Below are positions 24,100 through 33,665 of a DNA stretch of 64,000 nucleotides, piece by piece. A program made the position numbers and the translations under genes. How positions within the stretch are numbered: position 1 is the first letter of the stretch; each line of letters starts with the position of its first letter. A model generated the notes under the pieces. That model was not told where the DNA came from, ran no database searches, and saw only the letters and a program-made list of their open reading frames with translations. The stretch comes from Clostridia bacterium (lineage in GTDB: Bacteria; Bacillota; Clostridia; Christensenellales; DTU072), in NCBI GenBank assembly GCA_017504305.1, contig JAFVRJ010000005.1:62001-126000 (forward strand), in the 5' to 3' direction.

Positions 24100-25467
24100 T
24101 TATCGTTTACCCATCATCAATTCTGCAACAAGCGATACGTCACCGGCTCCGAGTATCAAAACGACGTCGCCGTCTTCAATACGCCGGCAAAGCACGTTAC
24201 ATAGCTCAAGCTGGTTTTTAAAATAGTAGGTGTTCTTCGGATTACGCTCCTTGACGGCACAGTATAAATCGTATGCCGTCTTGCCACCTCCCGCCTCGCG
24301 AGCAACGTACTCCTTGAGCAAATACACTTCGTCGGCATCGCAAAAAGAATAGATAAAATCACTAAATAATGCCTCTGTTCGACTCAACGTGTGGGGTTGA
24401 AACACTACCTTTAGTTTGCCTTTCGGCTTCAAATTTAACGCGGTAAAAATTGCCGATCGAATCTCCGTCGGATGGTGGGCGTAATCCACGTACACCCGTC
24501 CGCCGTTAATCATCCCCTTATACTCAAACCTACCCTTAACTCCGCTAAAGCTATTGAGTGCTTCGCATATCACTTTAGGCGCTATCCCGTTAGTTAGCGC
24601 AGTAAGATACGCTGCCATTGCGTTATAAACGTTATGATAGCCCGGTACTGACAACATTATATCGCTATCTGGGTAACCTTTTACTCGTATGCGGAAGCCA
24701 TAACAGCCATTATTTAGATTTATTATATTGATAGCTTTGCAATCGGCAGTATTATCGATTGCATAAGTTAGCATACGTTTATAGTGGTTTTTATTGCGTT
24801 TATAAAACTCATCGTCGGCATTTATTATTACCATGCCGTTTTGCTTAACTCCACCTATAAACGATATAAAAGCGTGCTCTAATTCCAAGTAGTCTTTGTA
24901 GGTATCGGGATGGTCGGACTCCACGTTTAAAATAAGAGCGGTATCAGGATTTAGCGCTAAAAAACTTCTTTTATATTCACAAGCTTCCGTTATAAAAAAC
25001 TCGTCGCCCTTGTAAACTAAATTTCCCTTTTCGCCGTGTCCGCCAATATGTGCGGTAAATAGACTATTTGATCTTTCAAAAATTGCCGAAAGCATCGCTG
25101 TTACGGTAGTCTTACCATGCGTACCGCTTACGGCTATAACTTTATCGTACGAGGAAGATACTTCTTTCAAAAACAAATCTCGCCTTATAACCGGAATCGA
25201 GTGCTTAAGCGCCGTATTAAATTCCTCGTCATCGCGACCGATTGCTTGGTTATACACCACCAAATGGCTATTTTTAACCACATTTTCGCTTGCTCCGACG
25301 TATACTTTCGCGCCCCACTCCGCAAGCTCCTCCATCTCTCGGCGATACACTTTATCCGATCCCGATACTTTATATCCCTTGAGTAGCAATAGCTTTGCAA
25401 GTGCCGACATGCTTACTCCGCCTATACCTATAAAATGAATCCTGTTGGTCGTTGAGCCCGATAGCAT
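24100..25467 (-). CDS. murC: UDP-N-acetylmuramate--L-alanine ligase
   Basis: 455 residues. N-terminal Rossmann motif IHFIGIGGVSMSALAKLLL, ATP loop SGTHGKTTVTAML (about 114-126), Mur ligase central HIGGHGEKGN and C-terminal DYAHHPTEIRS. Adds L-Ala to UDP-MurNAc in peptidoglycan synthesis. The GIGGVSMS start and length fit MurC rather than Mpl. The ATG has no ribosome site and a CATAAT -10-like box ends 7 nt upstream, so its mRNA may be leaderless. Stands alone, convergent to nothing. Confidence 0.93.
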   Translation of the reverse strand: MLSGSTTNRIHFIGIGGVSMSALAKLLLLKGYKVSGSDKVYRREMEELAEWGAKVYVGASENVVKNSHLVVYNQAIGRDDEEFNTALKHSIPVIRRDLFLKEVSSSYDKVIAVSGTHGKTTVTAMLSAIFERSNSLFTAHIGGHGEKGNLVYKGDEFFITEACEYKRSFLALNPDTALILNVESDHPDTYKDYLELEHAFISFIGGVKQNGMVIINADDEFYKRNKNHYKRMLTYAIDNTADCKAINIINLNNGCYGFRIRVKGYPDSDIMLSVPGYHNVYNAMAAYLTALTNGIAPKVICEALNSFSGVKGRFEYKGMINGGRVYVDYAHHPTEIRSAIFTALNLKPKGKLKVVFQPHTLSRTEALFSDFIYSFCDADEVYLLKEYVAREAGGGKTAYDLYCAVKERNPKNTYYFKNQLELCNVLCRRIEDGDVVLILGAGDVSLVAELMMGKR

Positions 25468-25552
25468 ATCTTATATTATGCCGTAAAATAGTTTTTGTTG
25501 TCGATTTTTGCTCAAAACTGTGTGATTTAATAAAAAAATTTAAAATTCCCTA

Positions 25553-25581
25553 TTGATATAGTTTTTTAATTATAGTATACT
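25553..25581 (+). promoter_or_regulatory. spoVG promoter
   Basis: TTGATA, 17 bp, TATACT, with the likely start of transcription about 62 nt before the spoVG ATG. The sequence from -35 to +20 is very AT-rich. No sigma-H-type consensus is evident. Confidence 0.7.
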
Positions 25582-25649
25582 TATTATATTAAATACTAAT
25601 TGAATCATTGCCTGCTTTGTGTAACTAATACTACTCAAAAGAGGTGTAT

Positions 25650-25919
25650 ATGCAAATCACAGATGTGCGTATAAAGCTAATCAATCAGGATGAGAAAAAG
25701 CTACGCGCGGTTGCAAGCGTTATTATCGATAGTGCCTTTGTGGTACACGATATCAAAGTTATTGAAGGTAGTGAAGGTTGCTTTATAGTAATGCCTTCGC
25801 GTAAAGCTCCCGACGGTACCTACCGCGATATTGCACACCCGCTAAAAACCGAAGTACGCGAATATATGCGCGATAAAATACTTGAAGCCTACGAAGCTGC
25901 TCTTAAAGAATCTAACTAA
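25650..25919 (+). CDS. spoVG: Septation/sporulation regulator SpoVG
   Basis: 89 residues from the ATG at 25650, which has GAGG 5 nt upstream (an upstream GTG at 25644 overlaps that site). [21 protein letters not shown] and [21 protein letters not shown] are family hallmarks. SpoVG is a small dimeric RNA/DNA-binding protein found in spore-formers and non-spore-formers, so it does not prove sporulation. The stop overlaps the stop of the convergent acyl-CoA synthetase-like gene by 4 bp. Confidence 0.95.
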   Translation: MQITDVRIKLINQDEKKLRAVASVIIDSAFVVHDIKVIEGSEGCFIVMPSRKAPDGTYRDIAHPLKTEVREYMRDKILEAYEAALKESN

Positions 25920-27496
25920 TTTATTTTTATTTCGTAGTAAGCAAAATCAATCTTGCCAATATCCGTTCTTTTAATCTCGTCCACCTGACGGATTTCTTTC
26001 GGCACGGCATAACGTACAATTTCAAGCTCGGTTTTGCGCTTAATTTTGTTAATTATACCACTCGACAAACTCTTGCCGGCGGTTAATTCTACGTATAAAC
26101 GAACGTAAGGTTTATTATTTTTGTCGTATGCGCGAGCGGCGCAACATGCCTTGATGCCCTCGATTTCGCCTACGACCTTTTCAATTTCGGAGGGGAATAT
26201 ATTGACCGCTCCGATTTTTATACTGCGCTTTAATCTTTCCTTATAAAATAGCGAGCCATCCTCGTCAATATAGCCGAGATCGCCGGTATGCAACCATTTT
26301 TCACCGTCGTAAACGGTTATTCCATCCGCACTGCCGTCAAGATACCCGCTCATCAACGACGAAGTTTTAACGCAAATCTCCCCTACCGTGCCGGCGGGAG
26401 CTTCGCTTCCGTTTGCTATTATCTTTACCTCGTTACCAATAAGAGGTTCGCCTTGCGACAAATATTTTGTGTGGCCCTTACGACCAACTGTAACCACGCT
26501 TGCCGTTTCCGATAAGCCGTATCCTTCAACGACTTCCGCATTACTGCCGGATTTTTTAAGCACCTCGTCAAAAGCATTTTTTAAATTGACGTCTAACGTA
26601 TCGCCACCTGCAAAAGCATCGGTGATTCTTTGCAACCTGCCATCGGCAAGGGCTTTGACTGTGAGCATCTTGCGATACATCGCAGGTACGCCGGCGAGAT
26701 GGGTTACGCGATGCTTTTTGATCAACTTAACCGCTTCGTTTGGAGTAAAACGTGGCTCCAATGCGATGCGGAAAGCGCACGCAATAGTGTGGACACAAAC
26801 TCCCAAACCAAATCCGTGGAAAATAGGTAGCATCATGAGCATGCAGTCATCGGTGCGCGAATAATCTAAGTTAGGATGTATGGTATCAAGTATTGCACGC
26901 GCAAGACAGTTCAATGCGTAACTCGAAATCTTAACGGTTTTCGGCTCTCCCGTCGTGCCACCGCTATGGACGTATACAACCGTTTCGGTACCATCGGTAG
27001 AGATCGGTGTACAAGGCTTACTTTTTAATACTTCCGAAAAATAGTTGGATTTATTTCCAAAAGAGTTAAAAAAGTACAAAGGGCGCAATATGGCACGGTA
27101 ATAAAATGGACTGCAGAGTATAACTTTTACACCAAGCTCCTCAAGCATCTTATGGTGACGAGCATACAAAGCGTCGTACATAAAAATAATTTTAGTGTTT
27201 GTTTCAGATAAAATCCTTCTCAAACGAGCAGTAGGCAACCTCGGGTTAATTAGGTTAGCTATACTACCCACCGCGCTACAACCGTATAACGTAAAGATGG
27301 CTTCGGGGATATTAGGGAGCATAACGCCTACGGAGTGGCCCTGATAGCCTTGCTCAATAAGGAATCCGCCAACTTTTAAAGAGTTAGTTAAAACCTCGGC
27401 TACGGTAAACTTTTTACCGTAATACTCGAGTTTAACGCAAGATTTATCTTCGCAGGCGCTGTCGAAGTATTCGAATATACTACGTGATTCCATCAT
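25916..27496 (-). CDS. AMP-binding (acyl-CoA synthetase-like) enzyme
   Basis: 526 residues from the ATG at 27496; the longer frame to 27610 would run into the divergent PRC-barrel gene and encodes an unrelated hydrophobic start. ANL-superfamily motifs: [20 protein letters not shown] (P-loop-like, about 190), [15 protein letters not shown] (A5), [39 protein letters not shown] (A7-A8 hinge) and a C-terminal Lys in [10 protein letters not shown]. Activates a carboxylate (probably a fatty acid) as acyl-adenylate. No carrier or acyltransferase gene adjoins, so the substrate is unknown. The ribosome site is weak. Confidence 0.85.
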   Translation of the reverse strand: MMESRSIFEYFDSACEDKSCVKLEYYGKKFTVAEVLTNSLKVGGFLIEQGYQGHSVGVMLPNIPEAIFTLYGCSAVGSIANLINPRLPTARLRRILSETNTKIIFMYDALYARHHKMLEELGVKVILCSPFYYRAILRPLYFFNSFGNKSNYFSEVLKSKPCTPISTDGTETVVYVHSGGTTGEPKTVKISSYALNCLARAILDTIHPNLDYSRTDDCMLMMLPIFHGFGLGVCVHTIACAFRIALEPRFTPNEAVKLIKKHRVTHLAGVPAMYRKMLTVKALADGRLQRITDAFAGGDTLDVNLKNAFDEVLKKSGSNAEVVEGYGLSETASVVTVGRKGHTKYLSQGEPLIGNEVKIIANGSEAPAGTVGEICVKTSSLMSGYLDGSADGITVYDGEKWLHTGDLGYIDEDGSLFYKERLKRSIKIGAVNIFPSEIEKVVGEIEGIKACCAARAYDKNNKPYVRLYVELTAGKSLSSGIINKIKRKTELEIVRYAVPKEIRQVDEIKRTDIGKIDFAYYEIKIN

Positions 27497-27558
27497 ATAT
27501 TTAATATACAATAAACAGCTTAAAAATACAATAAAAATAACTATTTTAAGGAGGTAAT

Positions 27559-28215
27559 ATGCTTTTAAGCGAAGTAAATAACAAAAAGGTGCTTTCCTTA
27601 TCATCGGCAAAAATCCTCGGCGCAGTCGACGGAGTCGCCATAGACAAAAACTCTCAAAAAATCATAGGCCTTACCATATCTGAAAATATTGGCATACTTG
27701 CACTTACCGACGTGTTTGAAATCGGCGACGTAATCAGTGTAATTAACGACGATGCAATAAGCGCACATATGCCAGATTATTCATACGTCCTTAAGGCGAC
27801 CGCAAGCGTATATAACGTAGTGGGCAATCTTTTAGGAAGTGGCATTGACGTTGAATTGAACGGTCGAAAAAAGGAATTGCGCTTTAGCGTAGACGGGACC
27901 GATTATAAAGCTAAAACCATAATAAGCGCAAGTGACGATATAATTATCGTAAACCCAACATATAGGGCACTTTATAAGCAAGAAAAGAAGCCTGAACGTC
28001 CCGTTTACGAGCTACCACCACCTTCTATCGTTAACCCAAACGAGGTTGCACCGACTAACGATTACGACTATCTTATTGGGCGCAAAGTCAAAAGTGAAGT
28101 AAGTGATATTGGCCGTTCGTTTGTGCTTATGGCCGGCACGCTCATAACGGATAGGATAATACAAAACGCTCGAAGGGCGGGTAAAATATCCGAGTTAATA
28201 AATAAGAGCTACTAA
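27559..28215 (+). CDS. PRC-barrel domain protein
   Basis: 218 residues; AGGAGG 5 nt before the ATG. Two PRC-barrel-like beta units: residues 1-75 (MLLSEVNNKKVLSLSSAKIL, GAVDGVAIDKNSQKIIGL) and about 80-130, then a Pro-rich linker and a third beta segment (YLIGRKVKSEVSDIGRSFVL MAGTLITDRI, read as one stretch). PRC barrels occur in RimM, photosynthetic H subunits and many small cytoplasmic proteins of unknown job. The gene ends inside a strong terminator and is divergent from the acyl-CoA synthetase-like gene. Confidence 0.75.
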   Translation: MLLSEVNNKKVLSLSSAKILGAVDGVAIDKNSQKIIGLTISENIGILALTDVFEIGDVISVINDDAISAHMPDYSYVLKATASVYNVVGNLLGSGIDVELNGRKKELRFSVDGTDYKAKTIISASDDIIIVNPTYRALYKQEKKPERPVYELPPPSIVNPNEVAPTNDYDYLIGRKVKSEVSDIGRSFVLMAGTLITDRIIQNARRAGKISELINKSY

Positions 28216-28232
28216 ACGTAGCTCTTATTTAT
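28198..28232. terminator. Bidirectional terminator
   Basis: A perfect 15-bp stem (ATAAATAAGAGCTAC / GTAGCTCTTATTTAT) with a 5-nt loop. It overlaps the stop of the PRC-barrel gene on the plus strand and follows the 82-aa gene on the minus strand, so it serves both convergent genes. Confidence 0.85.
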
Positions 28233-28238
28233 TAACTC

Positions 28239-28487
28239 TTACGACTCTCTAAAATCACAGCAATCACACTTGCAACAGTTACTGGGCTTATCGGGGCCGT
28301 GATGTACGGTACCACAGTTACGGCAAACGTATCTTTTTGTGTTTTGCGGTTGGCTAAAACCGATATCGCTTTGAGCGTTGCTTTCTACGTTGTTGTTACC
28401 ATAGGAATTGCCTACGTCGCTTATACCGGAGTTACCGCAATACTTGTTGGGACTACCACAATTTTGAGGATTTTGATACTCGTTCAT
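28239..28487 (-). CDS. Small Asn/Gly-rich protein with C-terminal zinc ribbon
   Basis: 82 residues; AGGAGG lies 9 nt before the ATG. Residues 1-48 are rich in Asn, Gly, Ser and Gln and look unstructured. Residues 52-80 (YVCRNCGTVHHGPDKPSNCC, then KCDCCDF) have the paired CxxC arrangement of a rubredoxin-like zinc or iron knuckle, with extra cysteines. Likely metal-binding; no enzyme domain. Shares a terminator with the convergent PRC-barrel gene. Confidence 0.6.
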   Translation of the reverse strand: MNEYQNPQNCGSPNKYCGNSGISDVGNSYGNNNVESNAQSDIGFSQPQNTKRYVCRNCGTVHHGPDKPSNCCKCDCCDFRES

Positions 28488-28538
28488 TTTTTGAACCTCC
28501 TAACGTTTATATCGTTAGTTTTTCCAAACGTTAAATTT

Positions 28539-29978
28539 TTATACCCCTACCAATCGTACTCCGAAAGTCGTCTTGCCGTATAGGTAGGCTTCAATTACTC
28601 CTCTTACTCCGCGTCCTCCAACCTTTTCAAAGCTATCTATAAGGTTGGACGTGGTTGCAATATCCCCTTTATTATTATCGTAATACTCCTTGATGGCTTT
28701 ATTAAACTTGCGCTCACCAAGTATATCCAACAGCCCGCTATAAGCCATAACCCCATACTTATAAACCAATGCGTCGTACTCGTATAGACTCTTGTATTCA
28801 TCAAGATTTTTAGCCATTATAGGATTGTATTTTTCGCCGTATACGGCACGTGATGCCGTTAAAAATGTATGGTAATATTTCTCCGCTCTTTTTACCTCGT
28901 CCTGGTAATAGCCACCGCCCTTTACTATATCCATATAATATATAGTAAGAAAACTTACCAAACTCTCATCCAAATAGCTTTCGGTAAACCCGTTCGAGCC
29001 AACCGCACAAGCAAAGTATTGGTGGAGCATTTCATGCACTATAATCTCTTCTTTATTTTGTGCTTTTTCATTAACCACTACGTAACTACAGTACTCCATA
29101 CCGCCATACTCAAATGGTAGCTCCGTGACCGTTAGCGTTTTGTATGGAAAATCCCCTATTTTGCTTATAAATTCCGTTAAGTATCTACCGATTAGCGAGG
29201 TGTTATCTTCATCCGAACGAGTATAATGCTTAATTTTAATGCCGTCTACCTCTGTTTGATATACGTTAAAATCGCCAACGGCAATCGCAAAATCACGCGC
29301 GCCCTTTAATTCGGCTTGTATCTTTAAGGTTTCGCCTTCTTCACGACAAACCTCCTCTCCGCTATGAGCAACGTCCCATCCTTTGGGAACTTCCACCTTA
29401 ACTTTATAATCTGCAAGCCCCGATAAAAACGGATCACCGAGTTCTATATAATCCACAGTTACAAAATCACTACCATCATAATAAGCAAGCTTTAAGTAAC
29501 ACTCTGCAAGATTCATAATCCCCTCGCCTTGTCCGTAACGCAACTTGTTATTAGGAACGCTCATCGTAGCCCCTACGTTAAGCTCCAATTGCCCGCCTTT
29601 AGTTAGCGATTGGTTGAGATTGACCGTCATAAGTATGCCTTCAAGGCTATAACTTACGTTCTTTCCGTTACAATTTACGTTACCGATTGTTACCAAATCC
29701 TGTTTTTCCCTTCCTTTTGCATCGTTTTCCGGTACGGAATAGGCGTTTGGATATAGGTATGCCTTTAAAGAGGTAATCTCGCTGTCATAGTGATTCTCAA
29801 TAAAAATCTTTTGCTTCAAATACACCTTTGACTGCTCGACGTCGACCGCCAAATTGACGTCGTATTCAACTTTGAGTTCGCCCCTCGCTTCGCTCTCTTG
29901 CTTACACCCGAACAAGCAAATTGTGCTTAGGGCAACTACTATTACGGCTACTACAATTTTAACAACTTTGTTCTTCAT
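28539..29978 (-). CDS. M1-like (gluzincin) metallopeptidase lipoprotein
   Basis: 479 residues. A lipoprotein signal (about 1-25, ending LFGC) anchors it outside the cell. A beta-rich N-terminal domain is followed by the M1-type substrate motif FEYGGMEYCS (in place of GAMEN), the zinc motif HEMLHQYF (HExxH) and a downstream Glu in SYLDESLVSF, the expected third zinc ligand. It stops shortly after the catalytic domain and lacks the long C-terminal domains of typical aminopeptidase N. Probably trims peptides at the cell surface. No ribosome site is obvious at the ATG. Confidence 0.85.
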   Translation of the reverse strand: MKNKVVKIVVAVIVVALSTICLFGCKQESEARGELKVEYDVNLAVDVEQSKVYLKQKIFIENHYDSEITSLKAYLYPNAYSVPENDAKGREKQDLVTIGNVNCNGKNVSYSLEGILMTVNLNQSLTKGGQLELNVGATMSVPNNKLRYGQGEGIMNLAECYLKLAYYDGSDFVTVDYIELGDPFLSGLADYKVKVEVPKGWDVAHSGEEVCREEGETLKIQAELKGARDFAIAVGDFNVYQTEVDGIKIKHYTRSDEDNTSLIGRYLTEFISKIGDFPYKTLTVTELPFEYGGMEYCSYVVVNEKAQNKEEIIVHEMLHQYFACAVGSNGFTESYLDESLVSFLTIYYMDIVKGGGYYQDEVKRAEKYYHTFLTASRAVYGEKYNPIMAKNLDEYKSLYEYDALVYKYGVMAYSGLLDILGERKFNKAIKEYYDNNKGDIATTSNLIDSFEKVGGRGVRGVIEAYLYGKTTFGVRLVGV

Positions 29979-30075
29979 ACAATAAACAATGAAAATTTGT
30001 AAAAAATTATGATTTTCTTTTTATAATTTGCCGTTTTTTACCTATTTTTTACCTCTTCATTTTAAATATAAACCA

Positions 30076-30185
30076 TATACAACGCTACTGCCCTATGCTA
30101 TAATTACGCTATCAAAAATGCTCATAATTTTCCCCCTTATCATAGCAAAAGAGGTCCGTTATTCAGTTAACGGGCCTCTTTTGCA
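30076..30185 (+). other. Promoter and terminator pair, candidate small RNA
   Basis: TATAAT at 30099-30104, with TATACA 17 bp upstream, could start a transcript near 30111. A strong hairpin at about 30148-30182 (AAAGAGG...CGTT, 8-nt loop, AACG...CCTCTTT) followed by TTTTGC could end it about 75 nt later. No ribosome site or credible frame lies between. A bidirectional terminator with a chance -10 box is the simpler alternative. Confidence 0.3.
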
Positions 30186-30208
30186 TGCCAAATTATTTTT
30201 ACATAAAA

Positions 30209-30235
30209 AAACGGAATCCAAAATGGATTCCGTTT
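30209..30235 (-). terminator. Terminator of rplM-rpsI
   Basis: A 12-bp perfect stem (AAACGGAATCCA / TGGATTCCGTTT) with a 3-nt loop, followed on the minus strand by seven T, about 20 nt after the rpsI stop. Confidence 0.88.
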
Positions 30236-30252
30236 GAAATAAATCGCTCTGA

Positions 30253-30669
30253 TTATCTCTTGGAGAATTGAGGAGCTTTACGTGCCTTGTGGAGACCGTA
30301 TTTCTTACGCTCTTTCATTCTCGGGTCACGAGTGAGGAAGCCTGCTGCCTTGAGTGCGGGACGAAGAGTTTCGTCTGCGAGGCAAAGAGCTCTTGCGATA
30401 CCGTGACGGATTGCGCCTGCTTGGCCAGTGGTGCCGCCGCCGCTTACGTTAACTGCTACGTCATACTTATCGAGGGTAGCGGTTAATGCGAGAGGTTGAC
30501 GTACGATGAACTTAAGAGTTTCAAGACCGAAGTACTCGTCGATGCTTCTCTTATTGATAACGATATTGCCTTCGCCACCGGGGATGATTCTTACGCGAGC
30601 AACTGCTTTTTTGCGTCTGCCGGTTCCCCAGAATTGAACTTTCTTTTTAAGAACTTTTTTAGCTGCCAT
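30253..30669 (-). CDS. rpsI: 30S ribosomal protein S9
   Basis: 138 residues. [18 protein letters not shown] at the start and the basic C-terminus [20 protein letters not shown], then FSKR, are unmistakable for S9, whose tail reaches the P-site tRNA. Lies 10 bp after rplM, the standard operon in Firmicutes. Confidence 0.98.
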   Translation of the reverse strand: MAAKKVLKKKVQFWGTGRRKKAVARVRIIPGGEGNIVINKRSIDEYFGLETLKFIVRQPLALTATLDKYDVAVNVSGGGTTGQAGAIRHGIARALCLADETLRPALKAAGFLTRDPRMKERKKYGLHKARKAPQFSKR

Positions 30670-30679
30670 AATTCACCTC

Positions 30680-31114
30680 TTAAAAATTGAGCTTGAGCTC
30701 TACAGGTTGTTGAGCTTGTTGCTTGTGCTCTGCGCCTGCATATACGAAGAGCTTGCTAAGCATCTTGCGACCGATGGAGTTCTTGGGAAGCATACCCTTA
30801 ACAGCGTGCTTAACTACGAACTCGGGCTTGGTAGCCATAAGCTTGTCGTAACGAACCTCTTTGAGGCCGCCTACGTAACCGGTATGATAACGATAGAATT
30901 TCTTCTCTGCCTTTTTGCCGGTGAGAACAACTTTATCGCAATTGATAACTATAACGTAATCACCCGTATCAACGTTGGGAGTGAAGGTGGGCTTGTTTTT
31001 GCCACGGAGTATCATAGCGACTTGGCTTGCTACTCTACCGAGAGCCATACCACTTGCGTCTACTACGTACCATTTTCTTTCAACGTTTTCGGGTTTTGCC
31101 ATATATGATTTCAT
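30680..31114 (-). CDS. rplM: 50S ribosomal protein L13
   Basis: 144 residues. [40 protein letters not shown] and [14 protein letters not shown] identify L13, an early-assembly 23S rRNA-binding protein. GGAGG lies 7 nt before the ATG. Its 5' leader is about 70 nt long and may carry an autoregulatory structure. Confidence 0.98.
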   Translation of the reverse strand: MKSYMAKPENVERKWYVVDASGMALGRVASQVAMILRGKNKPTFTPNVDTGDYVIVINCDKVVLTGKKAEKKFYRYHTGYVGGLKEVRYDKLMATKPEFVVKHAVKGMLPKNSIGRKMLSKLFVYAGAEHKQQAQQPVELKLNF

Positions 31115-31192
31115 GGTAAATCCTCCAAATTTCTTTTCGATATTTTTGAGTCGGAGGGGCTAGTTCTTTCTCAAATTCTCGCGTGCCTAAAT

Positions 31193-31221
31193 ATAATATT
31201 ATATTATTTAATATAAGTCAA
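31193..31221 (-). promoter_or_regulatory. rplM-rpsI promoter and leader
   Basis: TTGACT, 17 bp, TATTAT on the minus strand, about 75 nt before rplM. The leader contains a GAG...CUC stem enclosing AGCCCCUCC, which could sequester or mimic the ribosome site. L13 leaders are known in Firmicutes, but I could not match this one to the family by eye. Confidence 0.6.
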
Positions 31222-31267
31222 ACAAAAAAGCAAACTTTTTCTTTATTTTTCGTAAAAAATCCTTCCT

Positions 31268-32005
31268 CTACTCAATATAGTCCACACTTTCGAGTATCAG
31301 ACCGCAAGCGGGGTAAGTTTTACCACCGGCGTTTCGTCTGCCGGTAGACAGCATTTCGTCGATAGCAGATTCGGGAAGCTTGCCTTTCCCTATAAAAAAT
31401 AGCGTGCCCACGATAATCCTTACCATATTGTACAAAAAGCCGTTGCCGGTAATCCTAAAGATAACCTCGTCGCCTTGCTCGATAATATCAAAGGCGTAGA
31501 TTTCTCTTACAGTGGATTTAATAGAGCTACCGGTCGAACAAAAGGCTTTAAAATCGTGTTTGCCAATAAGGCTTTTAGAGGCACGACGCATTTTTTCGAT
31601 ATCAACAGGCGGTAAAATACGAGCATAATACCTACTGCGCATCGGAGATGGATTGTCGCTAACGTAGGTATTGTAAACGTAGGTTTTGCGCTTTGCAGAG
31701 TACTGTGCGTGGAAATCATCGGAAACCGCTCTTACACCAACGATTTTAATGTCGTCAGGCAAAAGTGCGTTCAAAGAGTAAGCAGTACGGCGAGGGACTA
31801 AGGTCTTATCGCTATCAAAATGAGCTACTTGCCCTTTAGCATGGACTCCGGCATCGGTGCGACCGCTTGCGACGATGACAGTCTTTTTACCAAGAACAAC
31901 CTCCAACGCTTCCTCCACTTTTTGTTGGACGGAAACCGCGTTCTTTTGGCGTTGCCAACCGCTATATGAAGTTCCGTCGTACTCCACGGTCAAAGCGTAA
32001 CGCAT
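31268..32005 (-). CDS. truA: tRNA pseudouridine(38-40) synthase
   Basis: 245 residues from the ATG at 32005 (GGGGG upstream), which overlaps the ecfT stop as TAATG. Motifs: VEYDGTSYSGWQRQ, the catalytic Asp in GRTDAGVHAKGQVAHFD (about 51-53) and FRITGNGFLYNMVRIIVGTL. Modifies U38-U40 in tRNA anticodon arms. The ecfT-truA-rplM-rpsI order is widely conserved. Confidence 0.95.
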   Translation of the reverse strand: MRYALTVEYDGTSYSGWQRQKNAVSVQQKVEEALEVVLGKKTVIVASGRTDAGVHAKGQVAHFDSDKTLVPRRTAYSLNALLPDDIKIVGVRAVSDDFHAQYSAKRKTYVYNTYVSDNPSPMRSRYYARILPPVDIEKMRRASKSLIGKHDFKAFCSTGSSIKSTVREIYAFDIIEQGDEVIFRITGNGFLYNMVRIIVGTLFFIGKGKLPESAIDEMLSTGRRNAGGKTYPACGLILESVDYIE

Positions 32006-32817
32006 TAATATAACCCCCAAAAGTTATTATTAATTGCAATAACAAGAACAATAAAAACAGCGGTAAATATGGTTGCAACAAGATCGCGCCAAGTGAGGCG
32101 AGGTTGTTTGTATTTAGTACGGTTAGGAGTAGCGTTATAGCATCTTGCATCAAGCGCAAGCGCAAGCTCATCGGCACGTCTAAACGCCGATACGAATAGC
32201 GGAATAAGCACGGGAAGTAATGCTTTGGCGCGCTTCAAAAGTCCACCCCTATCAAAGCAAGCGCCTCTCGCTTTTTGCGCCATCATTATCTTATCGACTT
32301 CCTCCATGAGAATCGGTATAAACCTTAATGCAATCGACATAATAATCGCTATATCGTGCGTCGGAACTTTGATAAGCGATAAAGGATACATCAAGGACTC
32401 CATACCGTCGGTAAGAGCCATAGGCGTGGTGGTATAAGTAAGGAGCGCCGTTCCCATAACAAGGAATATGAGTCTTAAGGCAAGCTTGACGGCGGTAACA
32501 ATGCCTTCTACCGTTATGACAACCTTCCACCAAGACCAAAGCACAGTGCCTTCACGGTTGGTAAAAAGATTTATTATAGCCATTACAATGACAATAAAGA
32601 TTATTGCTTTTACGCTCTTTAGTACCTTCAAAATAGGTATTTTGGATACTAAAGTCGCAATTAATATAAACGCTGCTACCGCAATATAGGCATAAAGACT
32701 TTGTACCAAAAAGACCATTACGATAAATGCAATCGTAAGTAAAAGCTTTATGCGCGCATCCAACTTATGGGTAAATGACTCGGCAGGATAGTATTGCCCT
32801 ATGCTTACTTCTCTCAT
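32005..32817 (-). CDS. ecfT: Energy-coupling factor transmembrane protein EcfT
   Basis: 270 residues with about five to six membrane helices. SIGQYYPAESFTHKLDARIK opens the family. The coupling region has MAQKARGACFDRGG and DELALALDARCYN, the two ARG-type helices that contact EcfA1 and EcfA2. Works with separate S components such as the one at 1-522. Overlaps ecfA2 by 4 bp and truA by 1 bp. Confidence 0.94.
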   Translation of the reverse strand: MREVSIGQYYPAESFTHKLDARIKLLLTIAFIVMVFLVQSLYAYIAVAAFILIATLVSKIPILKVLKSVKAIIFIVIVMAIINLFTNREGTVLWSWWKVVITVEGIVTAVKLALRLIFLVMGTALLTYTTTPMALTDGMESLMYPLSLIKVPTHDIAIIMSIALRFIPILMEEVDKIMMAQKARGACFDRGGLLKRAKALLPVLIPLFVSAFRRADELALALDARCYNATPNRTKYKQPRLTWRDLVATIFTAVFIVLVIAINNNFWGLY

Positions 32818-33665
32818 AAAGCAATACCCCCTTTGATAGCTTTAACAAACTCGTCGACCGTAAGAGGCAGATCGCTAAAGATGATCCCGTTATTAGCAAG
32901 TAACGATGCTATTTTTGCAGTATGCGGTGGCGTTAAGCCGGTACCCTCAAGCGCCTTTACGTCTTTAAATAGCTCGCGCGGAGTGGTATCGTAAAGGAGT
33001 TTACCGTTATTTAGCACGATTACCCTATTACAATACTCGGCTATTTCGTCCATATTATGCGAAATCATTATAACCGTCTTGCAATAGCTCTTTTTAAGCT
33101 TGGTGACCAACTCTAAAATATCTCTTTTACCGCGTGGATCAAGACCGGCGGTCGGCTCGTCCAACACAAGTACTTGAGGCATAGATGCAATTATGCCGGC
33201 TATAGCTACTCTACGCTTTTGTCCGCCCGATAATTCAAAGGGAGATTTATCCTTAACCTCATCAAAGTTTAAGCCGACAAGCTCGATTGCTTCTTTTGCA
33301 CGACTTTCCGCTTCTTCCTTACTCATGCCGAAGTTTAGGGGTCCAAAACAAACATCTTGGAGCACCGTATCGGCAAAAAGTTGGTATTCGGGATATTGGA
33401 ACAACATGCCGACAGATTGTCTTAACTTACCTAAATCAACCTTCTTTGCGTGTAGCTCCATATCCCCTACGTAAAGCTTGCCGTGGCTCACTCTAATAAG
33501 GGCGTTAAAGTGCTGCGACAACGTTGATTTGCCACTTCCTGTTGAACCTATAATACCTATCGTATCGCCCTCGTTTACGGTAAAGGTAATACCTTCAAGT
33601 GCTACCTTTTCAAATGGGCTTTTGGGGGAATAGGTATATTTTAAATCTTCGACTTTAATTTGCAT
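32814..33665 (-). CDS. ecfA2: ECF transporter ATPase EcfA2
   Basis: 283 residues. Walker A GIIGSTGSGKST, Q-loop MLFQYPEYQLF, signature LSGGQKRR, Walker B VLVLDEPTAGLDPRG and the switch His in MISHNMDEIAEY. Second ATPase of the cobalt/vitamin ECF core; begins inside the end of ecfA1 (25-bp overlap). Confidence 0.95.
   Translation of the reverse strand: MQIKVEDLKYTYSPKSPFEKVALEGITFTVNEGDTIGIIGSTGSGKSTLSQHFNALIRVSHGKLYVGDMELHAKKVDLGKLRQSVGMLFQYPEYQLFADTVLQDVCFGPLNFGMSKEEAESRAKEAIELVGLNFDEVKDKSPFELSGGQKRRVAIAGIIASMPQVLVLDEPTAGLDPRGKRDILELVTKLKKSYCKTVIMISHNMDEIAEYCNRVIVLNNGKLLYDTTPRELFKDVKALEGTGLTPPHTAKIASLLANNGIIFSDLPLTVDEFVKAIKGGIAL

Noticed and set aside
30028..30237. 69-aa plus-strand frame before rpsI
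   Set aside because: No ribosome site, low-complexity AT-rich sequence, and it runs through two terminators.
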